DNA of 64,000 nucleotides from Scolanthus callimorphus (GCA_033964015.1 CM066913.1:24330790-24394789); one strand, 5' to 3'; shown: positions 19,987 through 31,554, numbered from the stretch's first letter. Notes: generated by a model not told the origin, from the sequence alone. Translations and numbers: made by a program.

Positions 19987-22564
19987 CAGTTTGCGCGTTT
20001 TGTGAATTAGAATTTAACGATGTCGCACAAGATGACAGTACGATGTCACGCAACGATAAACAAGCCTTAGACATAATGGAGAAAACCGTTACTCTCAAGG
20101 ACTCACATTATGAAATAGGGCTGCCATGGAAAACCTACCCGCCCCCCTTAGACAACAATAGATTTATGGCTGAGCACCGCTTACGTTATGTAAAGAAAAA
20201 ACTACAAGGAGACGAAGCGCAGTTCCAGAAGTACAAGGCCTTTATCCAAGATTTAGTGTCAAGGGGTCACGCAAGACAAGTACCACTAGAAGATATTGAA
20301 GGCACTCCCGCATTATATCTGCCATACCACAATGTCTGGAATCCAAAGAAGCATGATAAGTTCCGTCTTGTCTTGTCTTAACGACACGCTGTTACAGGGG
20401 CCGGACCTCACCAACTCACTTGTTGGCGTCCTTACTCGCTTCAGAGAGCAGCCAGTGGCCCTGATGGCAGATATTGAAGCCATGTTCCATCAAGTTCGAG
20501 TCCGACCAGACGACTGCAACTACCTACGGTGTCTATGGTGGGATAGCTTCGATCTGGACAGCCCCCCTACCGAGTTTCAGATGTGTGTGCACCTGTTTGG
20601 CGCGACATCATCACCAAGCTGTGCGAATTTTGCACTACAGAGAACCGCCAAGGATAACGAGCATGAACTTGATCGAGCTACCGTGGAGACAGTGTTGTCC
20701 AATTTTTTTGTCGACGATTGCTTGAAGTCCGTGGCCACCAAAACAGAAGCAGTTCAGCTCTCATCTCAACTTCGAGCACTATTGGCTAAAGGTGGTTTCC
20801 GCCTAACCAAATGGCTGTCTAATGAACGATCAGTTCTCCAATCCATTCCCGAGTCCGAGAGAGCCGCTGCGGTAAAAAATCTGGACTTCGACCACAACCT
20901 GATAGAGCGCGCTCTCGGAGTGCAGTGGAAGGTGGAGGATGATACATTTGGCTTCAAAATATCAATCAAAGAAAAACCCGAAACAAGAAGAGGAATCCTT
21001 TCAATCATAAGTTCATTGTACGACCCTCTAGGCTTCGTTAGCCCAGTCATCCTACCGGCAAAAACTGATCTTGCAAGAGCTCAGTCGAAAGAAGTTGAAA
21101 TTGGACGACCCGATTCCAGAAAAAGAGATGAAGGAGTGGCGAAATTGGCTTACTGACTTACCTAAGTTAGAAAACGTCGACATCAAACGCTGTTTTCAAC
21201 CAGATGGCTTCCAATCGATCAATTCCTGTGAGCTCCATCATTTTGCAGATGCATCAGAGCTCGGATACGGAGCAGTCTCATACCTTCGTCTCGTAAGCCA
21301 GTCCGGCCTGATAACATGCGCACTCGTGATGGCTAAGTCAAGACTTTCCCCTCTCAAGCATGTAACAATCCCTCGGTTGGAGTTGACAGCTGCCGTCTTA
21401 GCAACAAAGCTAGACGCCATGATAAAGAAAGAAATCACCCTTCTACTTGAGCAATCGACCTTTTGGACGGATAGCACGTGCGTCCTCCGTTATATCAGAA
21501 ACAGGAACAGACGCTACCAAGTCTTTGTAGCTAACAGAGTCGCCAAGATACTGAGCCAATCTGAAGATACTCAGTGGCGTTACATCAACACAGCATTGAA
21601 TCCAGCTGATGAAGCGTCAAGAGGAATGTCGTCGATGCTTTCATTCTCAACCCCCGGTGGACGAGTGATCCTGCTTTTCTCTGCCAGCAACCACACGCAT
21701 GGCCAGAACAACCCGAAAACCTCGGACCGGTTGCAGATAACGATCCAGAGGTAAAGAAAGAGATAATAGTCTGCGCAACTGACGTGACAACCGACCCCAT
21801 CACAGAGATGATAGAGCGTTTTTCGTCATGGAATGGACTCAGAAAGGCGACTGCTTGGATATTGCGTTGCAAAAGAAAGCTGCAGCAAGCTGTGATGAAG
21901 AGAAAGGCTGGTGAACCAGTTAGTCTCCAAGACGCAATAAGTATCACCTATTGATGTAGACGAGTTGCAAACGCTGAGGTGGCCCTCCTAATACACGTGC
22001 AGAAGCGTTCCTTTAGTGAGGAGTTTCGCCACCTGAAACCAGCCGATCCCCAGAAAAGCGAGCGAAAGAGAACCGATGTTCGCAAGAGCAGTTCCCTATA
22101 CAGGCTGGATCCAGTATTAATTGACGGCCTGATACGGCCTGAGGACGACTCCACCACGCCCCCATTGAAACCGAAAAACAACACCCTATAGTGCTTCCAA
22201 AGAACCACTACATTGTTAAGCTAATCACAAGGCACTACAATCACCTGTCCGGCCACTCCGGTCTCGAACACACGCTCTCCCTGATGAGAGAGAGATTCTG
22301 GGTTATCAATGCGCGATCTACAATACGAGGAATACTCAATGTCTGTGTTAGCTGCAGAAAATGACAAGCGCCTGCTGTACAACAAAAGATGGCTAGTCTC
22401 CCAATAGATCGACTGACCCCATCAAAGCCACCGTTTTCGTATGTTGGAGTGCGTCGAGGGAGAGTGAAGGTGAAGAGATATGGCGTACTATTCACCTGTC
22501 TTACTATTCGCGCGGTACACATCGAGGTTGCGCACTCGCTAGACTCTGAGTCGTTTAGTACTAT
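18870..22564 (+). pseudogene. BEL/Pao 1 Pol: protease, RT, RNase H, start of integrase
   Basis: The protease is recognised by YAFLDNGSNTTFCTQ (Asp-Asn-Gly in place of the usual D-S/T-G) and the downstream LLIGSDVPEAL. RT (20043-21070) has the motifs [19 protein letters not shown] (first catalytic Asp), [14 protein letters not shown] and NFFVDDCL (catalytic Asp pair), and is split by a frameshift near 20378. RNase H (21071-21754) shows HHFADASELGYGAV, IPRLELTAAVLA, FWTDSTCVLRYI and NPADEASRG. Integrase starts with an HHCC-type zinc module (HYNHLSGHSG...CVSC, 22232-22365) and enters the catalytic core ([18 protein letters not shown]) before the insertion at 22565. Stops and frameshifts are scattered throughout. 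Confidence 0.9.
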
Positions 22565-22714
22565 ATTCTCACTTGGTCCTGTTGTGAAGATATTTGTGAT
22601 TTCAGGGTACCTTTGTATATTATGACGCAATAATGTTAATATGCGCGCGCGTCACTCTTGTCTGGATAATTAGTTGGAATAAACATGTGAAAACCAAAAA
22701 AACCTTTCCAATAT

Positions 22715-22748
22715 TGGTGCCGAAACCCGGGATTGAACCAGGGACCTT
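22715..22748 (+). promoter_or_regulatory. Primer-binding-site-like sequence, 34 nt complementary to tRNA-Phe
   Basis: TGGTGCCGAAACCCGGGA starts this stretch, and the match to the complement of the 3' part of eukaryotic tRNA-Phe, including the CCA tail, continues to ACCTT near 22748. A typical LTR primer site is about 18 nt, so this match is nearly twice as long. It marks the end of a 5' LTR (about 22583-22714) of the second BEL/Pao element. Confidence 0.65.
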
Positions 22749-22877
22749 AAGGAACTTAATATCAAAAAAGTTGAAATTGAGTTCTAGAAAAAAAAAAAAA
22801 GAGGTCGATGCCGACATTGTAAGAAGAAACACCACACTTCTATCTGCCACACCGCAATTGAGAAACAAACAGGAATC

Positions 22878-22997
22878 ATGAAAGCCTCTCCCACAAGCTC
22901 AGCTATCTTATTACAGTCCGCCATGGTGACGGCCATGGGGAAAAACAGAAATTGTCAGTGTCGCGCTATTTTCGATACTGGTGCCGAAACCGCGGTA
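22878..22997 (+). pseudogene. BEL/Pao 2 protease N-terminal fragment fused to a primer-site/leader sequence
   Basis: Encodes SSAILLQSAMVTAMGKN followed by CQCRAIFDTGAET, the approach and active site (DTGA) of a BEL protease. At exactly the bases coding for T-G-A-E-T the sequence becomes TGGTGCCGAAAC, identical to the first 12 bases of a tRNA-Phe primer site, and then continues as leader to the gag start codon at 23003. The rest of the protease is absent here, and the region after gag (23975) is also missing its protease. Confidence 0.7.
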
Positions 22998-23002
22998 AAA
23001 AG

Positions 23003-23975
23003 ATGTCAACCAAAGAACAAAAAAGGAAACAAGATACCGCGTTACGTACGGCGTACAAGGGACATTGTACGAGAGACTGGAAAAAAGCACAATCGCTAAT
23101 GCAGAGCGAAACGCCGGACTTCGAAGAGCTGGATGAAATTCTAGTTCGTCTCGAGCGCCGAACGGATGAAATCAATGAATTGGACACCAAAATTGCGACA
23201 TCATACGATGACGAAGCAGACATAGAAGCGGCAATGGAAGACGCCCTTCTATACAACGATCAGATCAGCAGTTGGAAGAGTAAAGTCAAATCATTTCTGG
23301 CCAGACACACAAGCAAAGGACAACCGGTGAGACCAGTACAATTAGAGTCTAGTTTTCAAGCGCATTCTTCTGCATCTTTCAAACACGGCTTAACAGTAAA
23401 ATTACCGAAGCTTATTATCAAACCATTTAGTGGTGACCCGCTAGAGTGGCTTACATTTTGGGATAGCTTCAATACTTCAATACACGAGAACACAGAGATA
23501 AGCAACATTGACAAAATGAATTATCTACGAGGATATCTCTCAGGAGAGGCCGCTAAGGCAATAGCGGGACTATCTCTGTGTCATGCTAATTATGATAAAG
23601 CCGTAGACTGTTACTAAACAACGTTATGGACGGAGTCAAACACTGATTAACTCCTACATGAATGCGCTAACCAAATTACCAAATACTACAAGTAACGTTA
23701 AGCAGCTAAGAAATTTCTATGATTCTCTCGAAAACTACATTAGAGGCCTAGAAGCGTTAGGCACTGAGACGAGTACATATGGAAATCTATTAATTCCATT
23801 GATCATTTGCAAAATCCCTGAAGAAATTCGTAGAATTATGTTTAGAAGTAATCCTCTAGTGGACACTTGCCTCGATCATCTCAGGGCAAGTCTATTAAAT
23901 GAAATCGAATCTCGAGAAAAGAGAGATGTCGAAGACAAAGCTATATCGATCATACATGGCAAATCTGAAACTCGC
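23003..23975 (+). pseudogene. BEL/Pao 2 Gag, truncated before the zinc knuckles
   Basis: Starts MSTKEQKRK 13 nt after the primer-like site. An N-terminal coiled coil (ELDEILVRLERRTDEINEL) is followed by the capsid-like LPKLIIKPFSGDPLEWLTFW and MNYLRGYLSGEAAKAIAGL. A frame break near 23615-23640 precedes SYMNALTKLPN...FYDSLENYIRGLEALG. At about 23975 the sequence jumps directly to Pol (LADPTIFNT), so zinc knuckles and most of the protease have been deleted. Confidence 0.85.
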
Positions 23976-26003
23976 AGATCCTACAATCTTTAATACCAAT
24001 AGCCTGGACGTCGATATTTTAATCGGCAACAATCACTATTCCCTCCTCGTAACAGGAGAAGTAAAAAAGCTGCACCAGAAAGGCCTGATGGCTGTGAATA
24101 GTAGGTTTGGATGGCTCCTCTCAGGACCAGTACCATCCTATGACACCAAGCAGATCAGTATGACTTGTAGCTTGATAGAGACAATAATGGAAAGCGAAGA
24201 GTTAAACAAACTGCTCCCACGATTTTGGGACATTGATGTTATTGGTGTAACAGGCAACGACCATTCTGTTGCTAGAACATTGAACAATTTCCAAGAGAAC
24301 ATTAAGTACAACCCCTCTACCAAGAGATACACTGTGAAGTTACCATGGAAAGAGAACAAATACGAGCTTCCCGACAACTATTATCTAAGCAAGAAAAGGC
24401 TTGCGAGCTTGATTAAAAGCCTTGAGAAGAAAGACTCAGGTCTCATTATGCAATACGACAGTCAAATACGAGAACAAGTTAAGTTAGGTTTCATCGAGAA
24501 AGTTGAAGATCCTAAAACATACAGCGGTGTTTGTCATTTCATCCCACATTTTCCTGTCTTCAAGACGAATGATCCTAATGCGACGACCAAGATGAGAATT
24601 GTCTACGACGCCTCCTCAAAAGCATCCCATGATGCATTGAGCTTGAATGAATGTCTAGAAACCGGCCCCAATTTATTACAAGAGATACCGGCGATGATAC
24701 TAGCGTTCCGCACACACCCAATAGCATTCTCCGCCGACATAGAAAAGGCTTTTCTACAAATAGAACTGGACGAAGCAGACAGAGACGCAACTCGGTTCCT
24801 GTGGCTTAAGAATCCACAACGAAGAGTAAGCGAAGACAATGTGCAGGTCTTCCGATTCAAACGTGTACTCTTCGGCGCCTCTCCGTCGCCATTTTTACTC
24901 GAAGCAACAATACAACATCATCTAAAATTGAAGGAAAATTGGGTGGCCCAAGACCTAATGGAAACCATATACATGGATAATGTTCTCTCTGGCACGACTT
25001 CTAGAGACAATGCGCAAGAGTATTATCACACATCACGAAAGATATTTGAAGAGGCAGGAATGAACCTACGTCAGTGGACCACAAATGACAAAGATCTCAA
25101 GAAACAAATCGAGAAGGACATGACAGGAGCGCCGACTATTGTAAAAGTATTAGGTCTCGTGTGGAATTCAGAACGCGACACATTGAAACTATCGCTTGAC
25201 AAAATCATAGAAGACGCGAGTGCACTGACCAAGTTTACTAAACGTTCAGCGTTAACGATCGCCGCTAAGCTTTTTGACCCATTAGGCTGGGTTGAACCAT
25301 TCACAGTTAGAGCTAAAATTCTCATGCAAGACCTCTGGAAACAAAACGTTGATTGGGACGAAGAGCTGACAGGTACTCTAAAGGAGGAGTGGAAGTCGTG
25401 GATTAACACAATACAAGACTTACAAACATTGGAACTCTCCAGATCATCTCGACTTCAGATTACGCAAACACGCAACTACATGTATTTTGTGACAGCAGCA
25501 CCAAAGCCTATGGTGCGGTAGCATATCTGAGACGTTCGGACGGAAGCAGCATATTACTAATGGCAAAAAGTAGAGTCGCGCCAATCAAAACCATTACTCT
25601 ACCTCGATTAGAACTGATGGCAGCACTACTTGGAGCCAACCTCGCCAACTACATTGCACGGATATTGGAACCGGTGATTGGAAGCTTTCAAGTTTACATG
25701 TGGAGCGACTCTCTAATCGTACTATCGTGGCTAGCTTCTAAGAAAAAACTTCCCTCATTTATTGCGGCAAGAGTAGAGAAGATCAATCACCTCACAGAAG
25801 CACACACGTGGGGCTATTGCCCCTCAGCACACAACCCTGCGGACGAGGTCACAAGAGTCATGAATGGTAACACATTAATCAAGAAAAGCACGCAGTGGTT
25901 ACAAGGACCACAATGGCTATCATGTGATGAACAAACATGGCCCGTGCGGAGTTCAGCAATACCTCTCCGACTTTACTATTCCCAAAACTCAGAAGAATCC
26001 TAA
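23976..26003 (+). pseudogene. BEL/Pao 2 Pol: end of protease, RT, RNase H
   Basis: From LADPTIFNTNSLDVDILIG and SRFGWLLSGPVP (post-protease region) through RT. RT has KMRIVYDASSKAS, FSADIEKAFLQIEL (first catalytic Asp), FGASPSPFLLEATI and TIYMDNVLSGT, where the usual V-D-D is M-D-N, a changed catalytic position. Later LFDPLGWVEPF and RNase H ([46 protein letters not shown]) follow, with a frameshift near 25485-25520. There is no integrase. RT up to the shift is a single open frame of more than 500 codons, so the break is fairly recent or the loss of activity came mainly from rearrangement. Confidence 0.88.
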
Positions 26004-26649
26004 ATCCTTCCCGTAAATAAATAAATAAATCCTACCCTTCCCAAAACTCAGAACCATTTTAATACGAATTCACATAACTCAGAAATATTATGGATACCCT
26101 CTGACGTTCGCCATAACCCAGGCCGAACCTACGATAGAAAATTGGCTATTTTAAGATGCGTACTGACATACGGCATACTGTGACATAACACACTCCACAT
26201 ATAAACACTCGTGTGACATAAACACTCGTGTAACGTTATATACTCATGGTCCTCTCCCAAAACTCAGAAAAAGTGGTCTAATTTTATAGGAGGCGCACGG
26301 CTGCTAAAAAACGCCGGGGCTGCTGGACCTGGGGCCACGCCCTTTTAATCTGTCCAGTAAGACTGTGGGCGATTTTGCTGTTAGGGTGACAAAGAGATCC
26401 AAAGATTTTAATACAGGTTGGACTTAAAACAGCATTTTTAATGCAACATAGAAAGTTAGAGAGACCCGCAGGTAGAGCAACCCCGGAATACCCCGCCCGA
26501 GGGCAGAGCAATTAAGGCCATTAGACAGGCCCCCGAGGCGCAGAAATGCAAGATAGAAAATTAGGCCTAAAGTGCAGAAAATTAGTTTTCTTGCACTTCT
26601 AGAAATTTTCTTTGCAAAATCGCGTAGACCACAATGACATAAGAGAGAT
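26004..26649. other. Spacer with AAACTCAGAA motifs
   Basis: Contains four copies of CC(A/T)AAACTCAGAA or a close variant (25982, 26042, 26076, 26258), an AAATAAATAAATA run and CACTCGTGTGACATAAACACTCGTGTAAC. No gene is recognised. It could be the untranslated 3' part of BEL/Pao 2. Confidence 0.45.
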
Positions 26650-27330
26650 ATCTCCAATGTAACCAAAACGCCAGCGAAACTTCCAACTGGGAACATTTTT
26701 ACAGCGTGACAACACGCAATGCGGAATACACTTCGCAGCCAAAGCGAGACAGCTCGCTTCCAAAGGAATTTTAACAGCGTGACAACACGCCATGCGGAAT
26801 ACATTAGCCAAACTGAATTGGGATAAGGGAAATGAATTTAGCGTAACCCATACGCCAGCGAGACAGCTTGCTTCCAAACTAGGGGAATTTTAACAGCGTG
26901 ACAATACGCAATGCGGAATACACTTTACAGCCAAACTGAATTGGATAAGGGAGATAAATAAATTTTAGCGTAACCAATACGCCAGCGAGACAGCTCGCTT
27001 CCAAACTAGGGAATTTTAACAGCGTGACAATACGCAATGCGGAATACACTTCGCAGCCAAACTGAATTGGGATAAGGGAGATAAATAAATTTTGCGTAAC
27101 CAATACGCCAGCGAGACAGCTCGCTTCCAAACTAGGGGAATTTTAACGCGTACAACACGCAATGCGGAATACACTTCGCAGCCACACTGAGTTGGGATAA
27201 GGGAGATAAATTTAGCGAAACCAATACGCCAGCGAGACAGCTCGCTTCCAAACTAGGAAAATTGTAATGTAATCGCGTGACAACACGCAATGCGGAATAC
27301 ACTTCGCAGCCAAACTGAACAGAAAGAAAA
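26650..27330. repeat. Tandem array, six units of about 120-128 bp
   Basis: The marker GCAATGCGGAATACACT (or a variant) occurs at 26716, 26788, 26908, 27034, 27159 and 27287. Each unit also holds CAGCGTGACAA, CCAAACTGAATTGGGATAAG and ACGCCAGCGAGACAGCTCGC. The first unit is internally deleted. Long open frames on the - strand here are by-products of the repeat. Confidence 0.95.
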
Positions 27331-27931
27331 GGAAAAACACTGGTGGAAACAAAAATGCTGGCAAGACTACTCGCCTCTAAACTGTTGGGTAAAGAATGGA
27401 AAGGAGAAGTAGAACCATAGATAAAAAACTCACATTCCACGAACATCTGCCATTTTGTTACACGTTCTAATGTTAGCGGAATTAACGAAGCACATTTACG
27501 CGTCCCTGGGCGAAAGGCATCTCAAACGGAAAAGTAGCGAGGTATTCGGCTTCCAGCGCTGCAAACCTGTAGGATATAGATAAAATGAAACCAGTCAAAT
27601 ACAAATACAAGATAAGGCATGTGCTAAAAGTTGTAGCGAAGAGTAGTGTAGAAAACAGTAACACAAACATCAACAAACACCAAACCAAAGAATTGACGCC
27701 AAACGAGTCGTCGAGAACTTGAGTGCGGCAGGCAGGAGAAGAAATAAATGTAGACGACGAGAAGAAGTAGAGTTTTAGTTCTTGAATTGAATGCGAAGTC
27801 TTGTGAAGAGAGTAGTACGGAGTTCGATCGAACCAGAGGTACGTCTTCTGTGCCCGAGATCAAGAACAAACTGACAAAGTATGCTAATGAGTTGATAGCT
27901 TATATAAGCACTGTTGGGACCAAGTGAGAAT
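27331..27931. other. Right arm of the composite insertion
   Basis: No gene recognised. TGCTTATATAAGC near 27897-27909 is a palindromic TATA-like box, and the arm ends in the 17-bp inverted repeat described for the whole insertion. Confidence 0.4.
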
Positions 27932-28250
27932 ATCGATGCCATGCGCTGATTCATCGCAAGGAGAGGGCAACCCCTTGAAATGCGTTCTGATAACGGAGGA
28001 AACTTTGTAAAATGTGAGCGAGAGATCAAGGAAGCCATCGAAAAATGGAATCAAGCACAGATCCACGACTACCTCCTACAGCAAAGCATCAAATGGACCT
28101 TCAACCCACCAGCCGGATCCCATCACGGGGGAGTATGGGAGCGCTGTATTCGATCGGCAAGGAAAGTCACGAAGGCGGTAATCCGGGAGCAAACACTACA
28201 AGATGACGAAGGCTTGAATACGCTTATGTGTGAGGTGGAGTCTATCTTAA
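27932..28250 (+). pseudogene. BEL/Pao 1 integrase, catalytic core
   Basis: Continues the core from 22564: a TGA within DAMR-FIARRG, then QPLEMRSDNGGNFV (catalytic Asp), AGSHHGGVWERCIRSARK (catalytic Glu region), and DEGLNTLMCEVESIL. It is cut after VESIL by element B. The expected next residues, NSRPI, are found at 30968. Confidence 0.9.
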
Positions 28251-30934
28251 GAGCGCTCGTCTGTAAATATCGACCACTCGCGAAATTCAAAAATTTGAAA
28301 AATCGCTCAAACTTCGTCTATCTCTACCTATAGTGGATCTTTAACTTCTGTGGGAATTTTAGTTCGATCAGATAAATATTTTAGGAGAACGGGGGCCGAG
28401 TTGAATCACTCGGCTGACTGCCGATTTTGAGGCCCGGTTTTGCCTTTTCTACCATACCTCAAAAGTCAACAAAATTCTAACGCTCGCGCTTAACAATCAA
28501 AAGATAACTACATTAAATCAAAGAATAGACAATGCTTGCCATTCTGAGAGGAATTTGACATCAATAGGGTAATACTGAATATTTTGCGGATTTTTTAATT
28601 ATTTTTAATTTGTTCACCTTGGTTCGGGGCTGAATTTCGAGGGCTTATTTCTCCGATGTAACCCGGAAATCAGTTGATTTGAAATTGCCATTCCCTAGAG
28701 CAATGCTTAAGGTCCGTATTTGTCAAATAATATTTTTGGGCCAGGCAAAATGAAAAGTTTTAGCACGTCTACGAGTGAGCCCATTTGGAGACATCTTCCA
28801 GACACATCTCGATCACGTACTACTGGCTTTGTAATAAACCTAAACCTTAATCTTGACCCAGAAACATAAACAAATGAATGCAAGAACATGTTTATTACGC
28901 TTGATCTTACTTACAGTTCAGAAGTTTCCACGAGCGTGAGTTTGCAGCTGAAAATTGGTCTTAGCATGGCCATCGAACGACTCCGTTGACAGCGGATGAC
29001 AGGGAAAACAATTGACCCGAAATCGAACTTTGCTCAAGAGGTTTTCCTGGCTTATTCCCGAATCCGGTGGTCCTCCTTCAGTTCATAAAGTTCTTGAAAG
29101 GACGTAAGATCGATGTTGTTCATATTTCGAGGCGATGGAGCCAAATAAAGCCAGCAAACTCAGTCCTTATACCATCAAGTCGGACGACAACAAAGCGTGT
29201 GACCACAGCGCGCGTGACATACGATAACCACAGGAAACCCACACGTATGATCTGTTTTTCATTTAGGCTCGTTTTAGATCGCCTTTTTCGAGGCAAATAT
29301 TGCAGTCATAAAAGCGGCAATATAATTTTGAAATGCGTATTCATACTCTACTGATGTATGAGCCCTGTTTTTTGTGATAACCTGATATACAACAACGCAA
29401 TGGTAAAATTCTTGGGGTTCGCAGCCCGCCCGCGCAAAATAACCGCACGATGACCGAGCAGCGCACGTACATGCTACCAGATGACCGGAGTGTGACCCGG
29501 TTTTCGTTTATTATCGATGGTTTCGTTTTTATGTTAACAAAATATAAACAAAGCGAATAAATCCCCTGCGCTATTATGACCTATTATCGATGCACACGAG
29601 GGAACCACTTTGATAATTTTCTCGTCTACACTCTTTGACTTTTTACTAAGTTACATCACTTGATAAACACAACTGTATGCGTTGAGAAGTTCTTTCGTAG
29701 AAAGGTCCGTATAGCCATCATCCGTGTCGTGCAGTTATCACTTAAGGATTGCAAGAGACCTGAGTTTTCTCTTGGCGCGCACTACTACGATATTGGATCT
29801 GTCAGAGCGGCAAATCTCTATCACTACACTTTGCAAGTTTGCATATAGAAACTGACCAGCTCTAGTTGACCACAGAGTTGACCCCCTTATTTTTACCACC
29901 GTTCTTTGCCACGCCTTTTTCAACAAGTTCTGTGGTTCGATCCTGGAGGTGTATTTTATGTCACGTACTCCACTTTTACTGGCCTTTGTTGTCGCCGACT
30001 TGTTTGGTAGGAATGGCTCACGTTTCGGTTTCTTCGCCTCGAAATAAGGCAAAGTAGATCTTATTTCCTGTCAAGAACTTTATAAACTGAAGGAGGATCA
30101 CCAGATTGGAGAATTAACCAAGAAACCCGAACATTTTAGCCTTGAGGAAAGGTTCTAATGTTTTCCCTGTCATCCCGCTGTCAATGGAGTCGTTCGAGGG
30201 CCATGCTAAGACCAATTTTCAGCTGTAAACTCACGCTTCATGGAAACTTCTGAACTGTAAGTAAGATAAAGCGTAATAAAAATGTCCTTGCATTAATTTG
30301 TTTATGTCTTTGGCTCAGGATTAGGTTCTGGTTTATTACAAAGCGAGTAGTTCGTGATCGAGAGGTGCTGGAATATGTCAGTAATTAGTCTCCAAATGGG
30401 CTCACTCGTAGGTGCGCTAGAACTTTTCATTTTGCCTGGCCCAAAAATATTATTTGACAAATACGGACCTTAAGCATTGCTCTAGGGAATGGCAATTTCA
30501 AATCAACTGATTTCCGGGTTACATCGGAGAAATAAGCCCTCGAAATTCAGCCCCGAAATCAAGGTGAAAAAATTAAAAATAATTAACAAATCCGTAAAAT
30601 ATTCAGTATTTACCCTATTGATGTCAAATTCCTCTCAGAATGGCAAGCATTGTCTATTCTTTTGATTTAATGTAGTTATCTTTTGATTGTGAAGCGCGAG
30701 CGGTTAGAATTTTGTTGACTTTTGAGGTATGGTAGAAAAGGCAAAACCGGGCCTCAAAATCGGCAGTCAGCCGAGTGATTCAACTCGGCCCCTGTTCTCC
30801 TAAAATATTTATCTGATCGAACTAAAATTCCCACAGAAGTTAAAGATCCACTAGAGGTAGAGATAGATGAAGTTTGAGCGATTTTGCAAATTTTTGAATT
30901 TCGCGAGTTGGTCGATATTTACAGACGAGCGCTC
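28251..30934. mobile_element. Long-TIR DNA element B (same termini as element A)
   Basis: Starts GAGCGCTCGTCTGTAAATAT directly after TTAA (28247-28250) and ends with the reverse complement at 30915-30934, followed by TTTTAA. TIRs are about 860-890 bp (28251 to about 29110 and about 30050 to 30934), leaving a ~940-bp unique centre without a recognisable gene. Just outside the right end, TTTTAAGAGCTC is repeated (30935-30958). It interrupts the BEL integrase between VESIL and NSRPI, giving clean evidence for the boundaries. Confidence 0.88.
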
Positions 30935-30964
30935 TTTTAAGAGCTCTTTTAAGAGCTCTTTTAA

Positions 30965-31441
30965 AAATAGCAGACCAATTACCAAAGTGTCGGACGACCC
31001 ACGTGACATGGAGCCACTCACACCGAATCACCTGCTCCTACTACACGCAGGTCCTGCAGTTCCCCCGGGAATCTTCAACAAGAGCGATAACCGCATTCAG
31101 CGACGTTGGCGACAAGTACAATACCTCGCTGATATATTCTGGCGTCGCTGGATTCGAGAATACCTTCCCCTACTTCAAGAACGTCAGAAGTGGATTGGAC
31201 ATTAGAGAAACTTCCAAGTGAACGACGTTGTGTTGACGTGGACGAGAAGACCCCACGCAGCTCATGGTCCCTTGGGCGCATCGTAGAGGTGTACACCAAC
31301 CGGAGGGATGGACTAGTGCGCAGCGTGAAGATGAAAACGAGAGCGTCTACGCTAGTTCGTCCAATCGACAAGATTGTTCTTCTGGAGGCTGCGGATGGAT
31401 CTGCTACTGACGTAAAACGAACACTGAACACTTTATCATGA
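30965..31441 (+). pseudogene. BEL/Pao 1 integrase, C-terminal part
   Basis: [20 protein letters not shown] and NHLLLLHAG are the standard post-core segment of BEL integrases. [17 protein letters not shown] and [12 protein letters not shown] follow, then after a frameshift near 31195 the DUF-type tail SWSLGRIVEVYTNRRDGLVR and VRPIDKIVLLE. The stop is at 31439-31441. Confidence 0.88.
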
Positions 31442-31554
31442 ACATTTATATAACCATCATATTATTGTATCTTATATTTAGTCTAAAATTTCAATCCCTA
31501 GTCTCATATACATGATTATAAATGCTTTCCCTAAGAACGCATTAGGGGCCGGAA

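Larger units (their letters stand above)
22565..27931. mobile_element. 5.4-kb composite insertion in the BEL/Pao 1 integrase
   Basis: The ends form a perfect 17-bp inverted pair, ATATTCTCACTTGGTCC at 22563-22579 and its reverse complement at 27917-27933. Removing 22565-27931, with AT taken as a 2-bp target duplication, restores the integrase reading phase (S-T-I before the break, D-A-M-R after). Inside are a rearranged second BEL/Pao element (about 22583-26003), AAACTCAGAA-rich spacer, a ~125-bp tandem array (26650-27330) and a unique right arm with a TATATAAG box near 27900. I cannot name the carrier superfamily. Confidence 0.65.

Noticed and set aside
22715..22748. tRNA gene on the - strand
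   Set aside because: Only the 3' part of tRNA-Phe is present and it includes the untemplated CCA, so it is a primer-binding sequence, not a gene.
26424..27446. Chained - strand open frames
   Set aside because: They repeat with the ~125-bp array and have no independent coding signal.
29067..30052. Frames in the centre of element B
   Set aside because: Short, no recognised motif, and partly overlapping the TIR arms.
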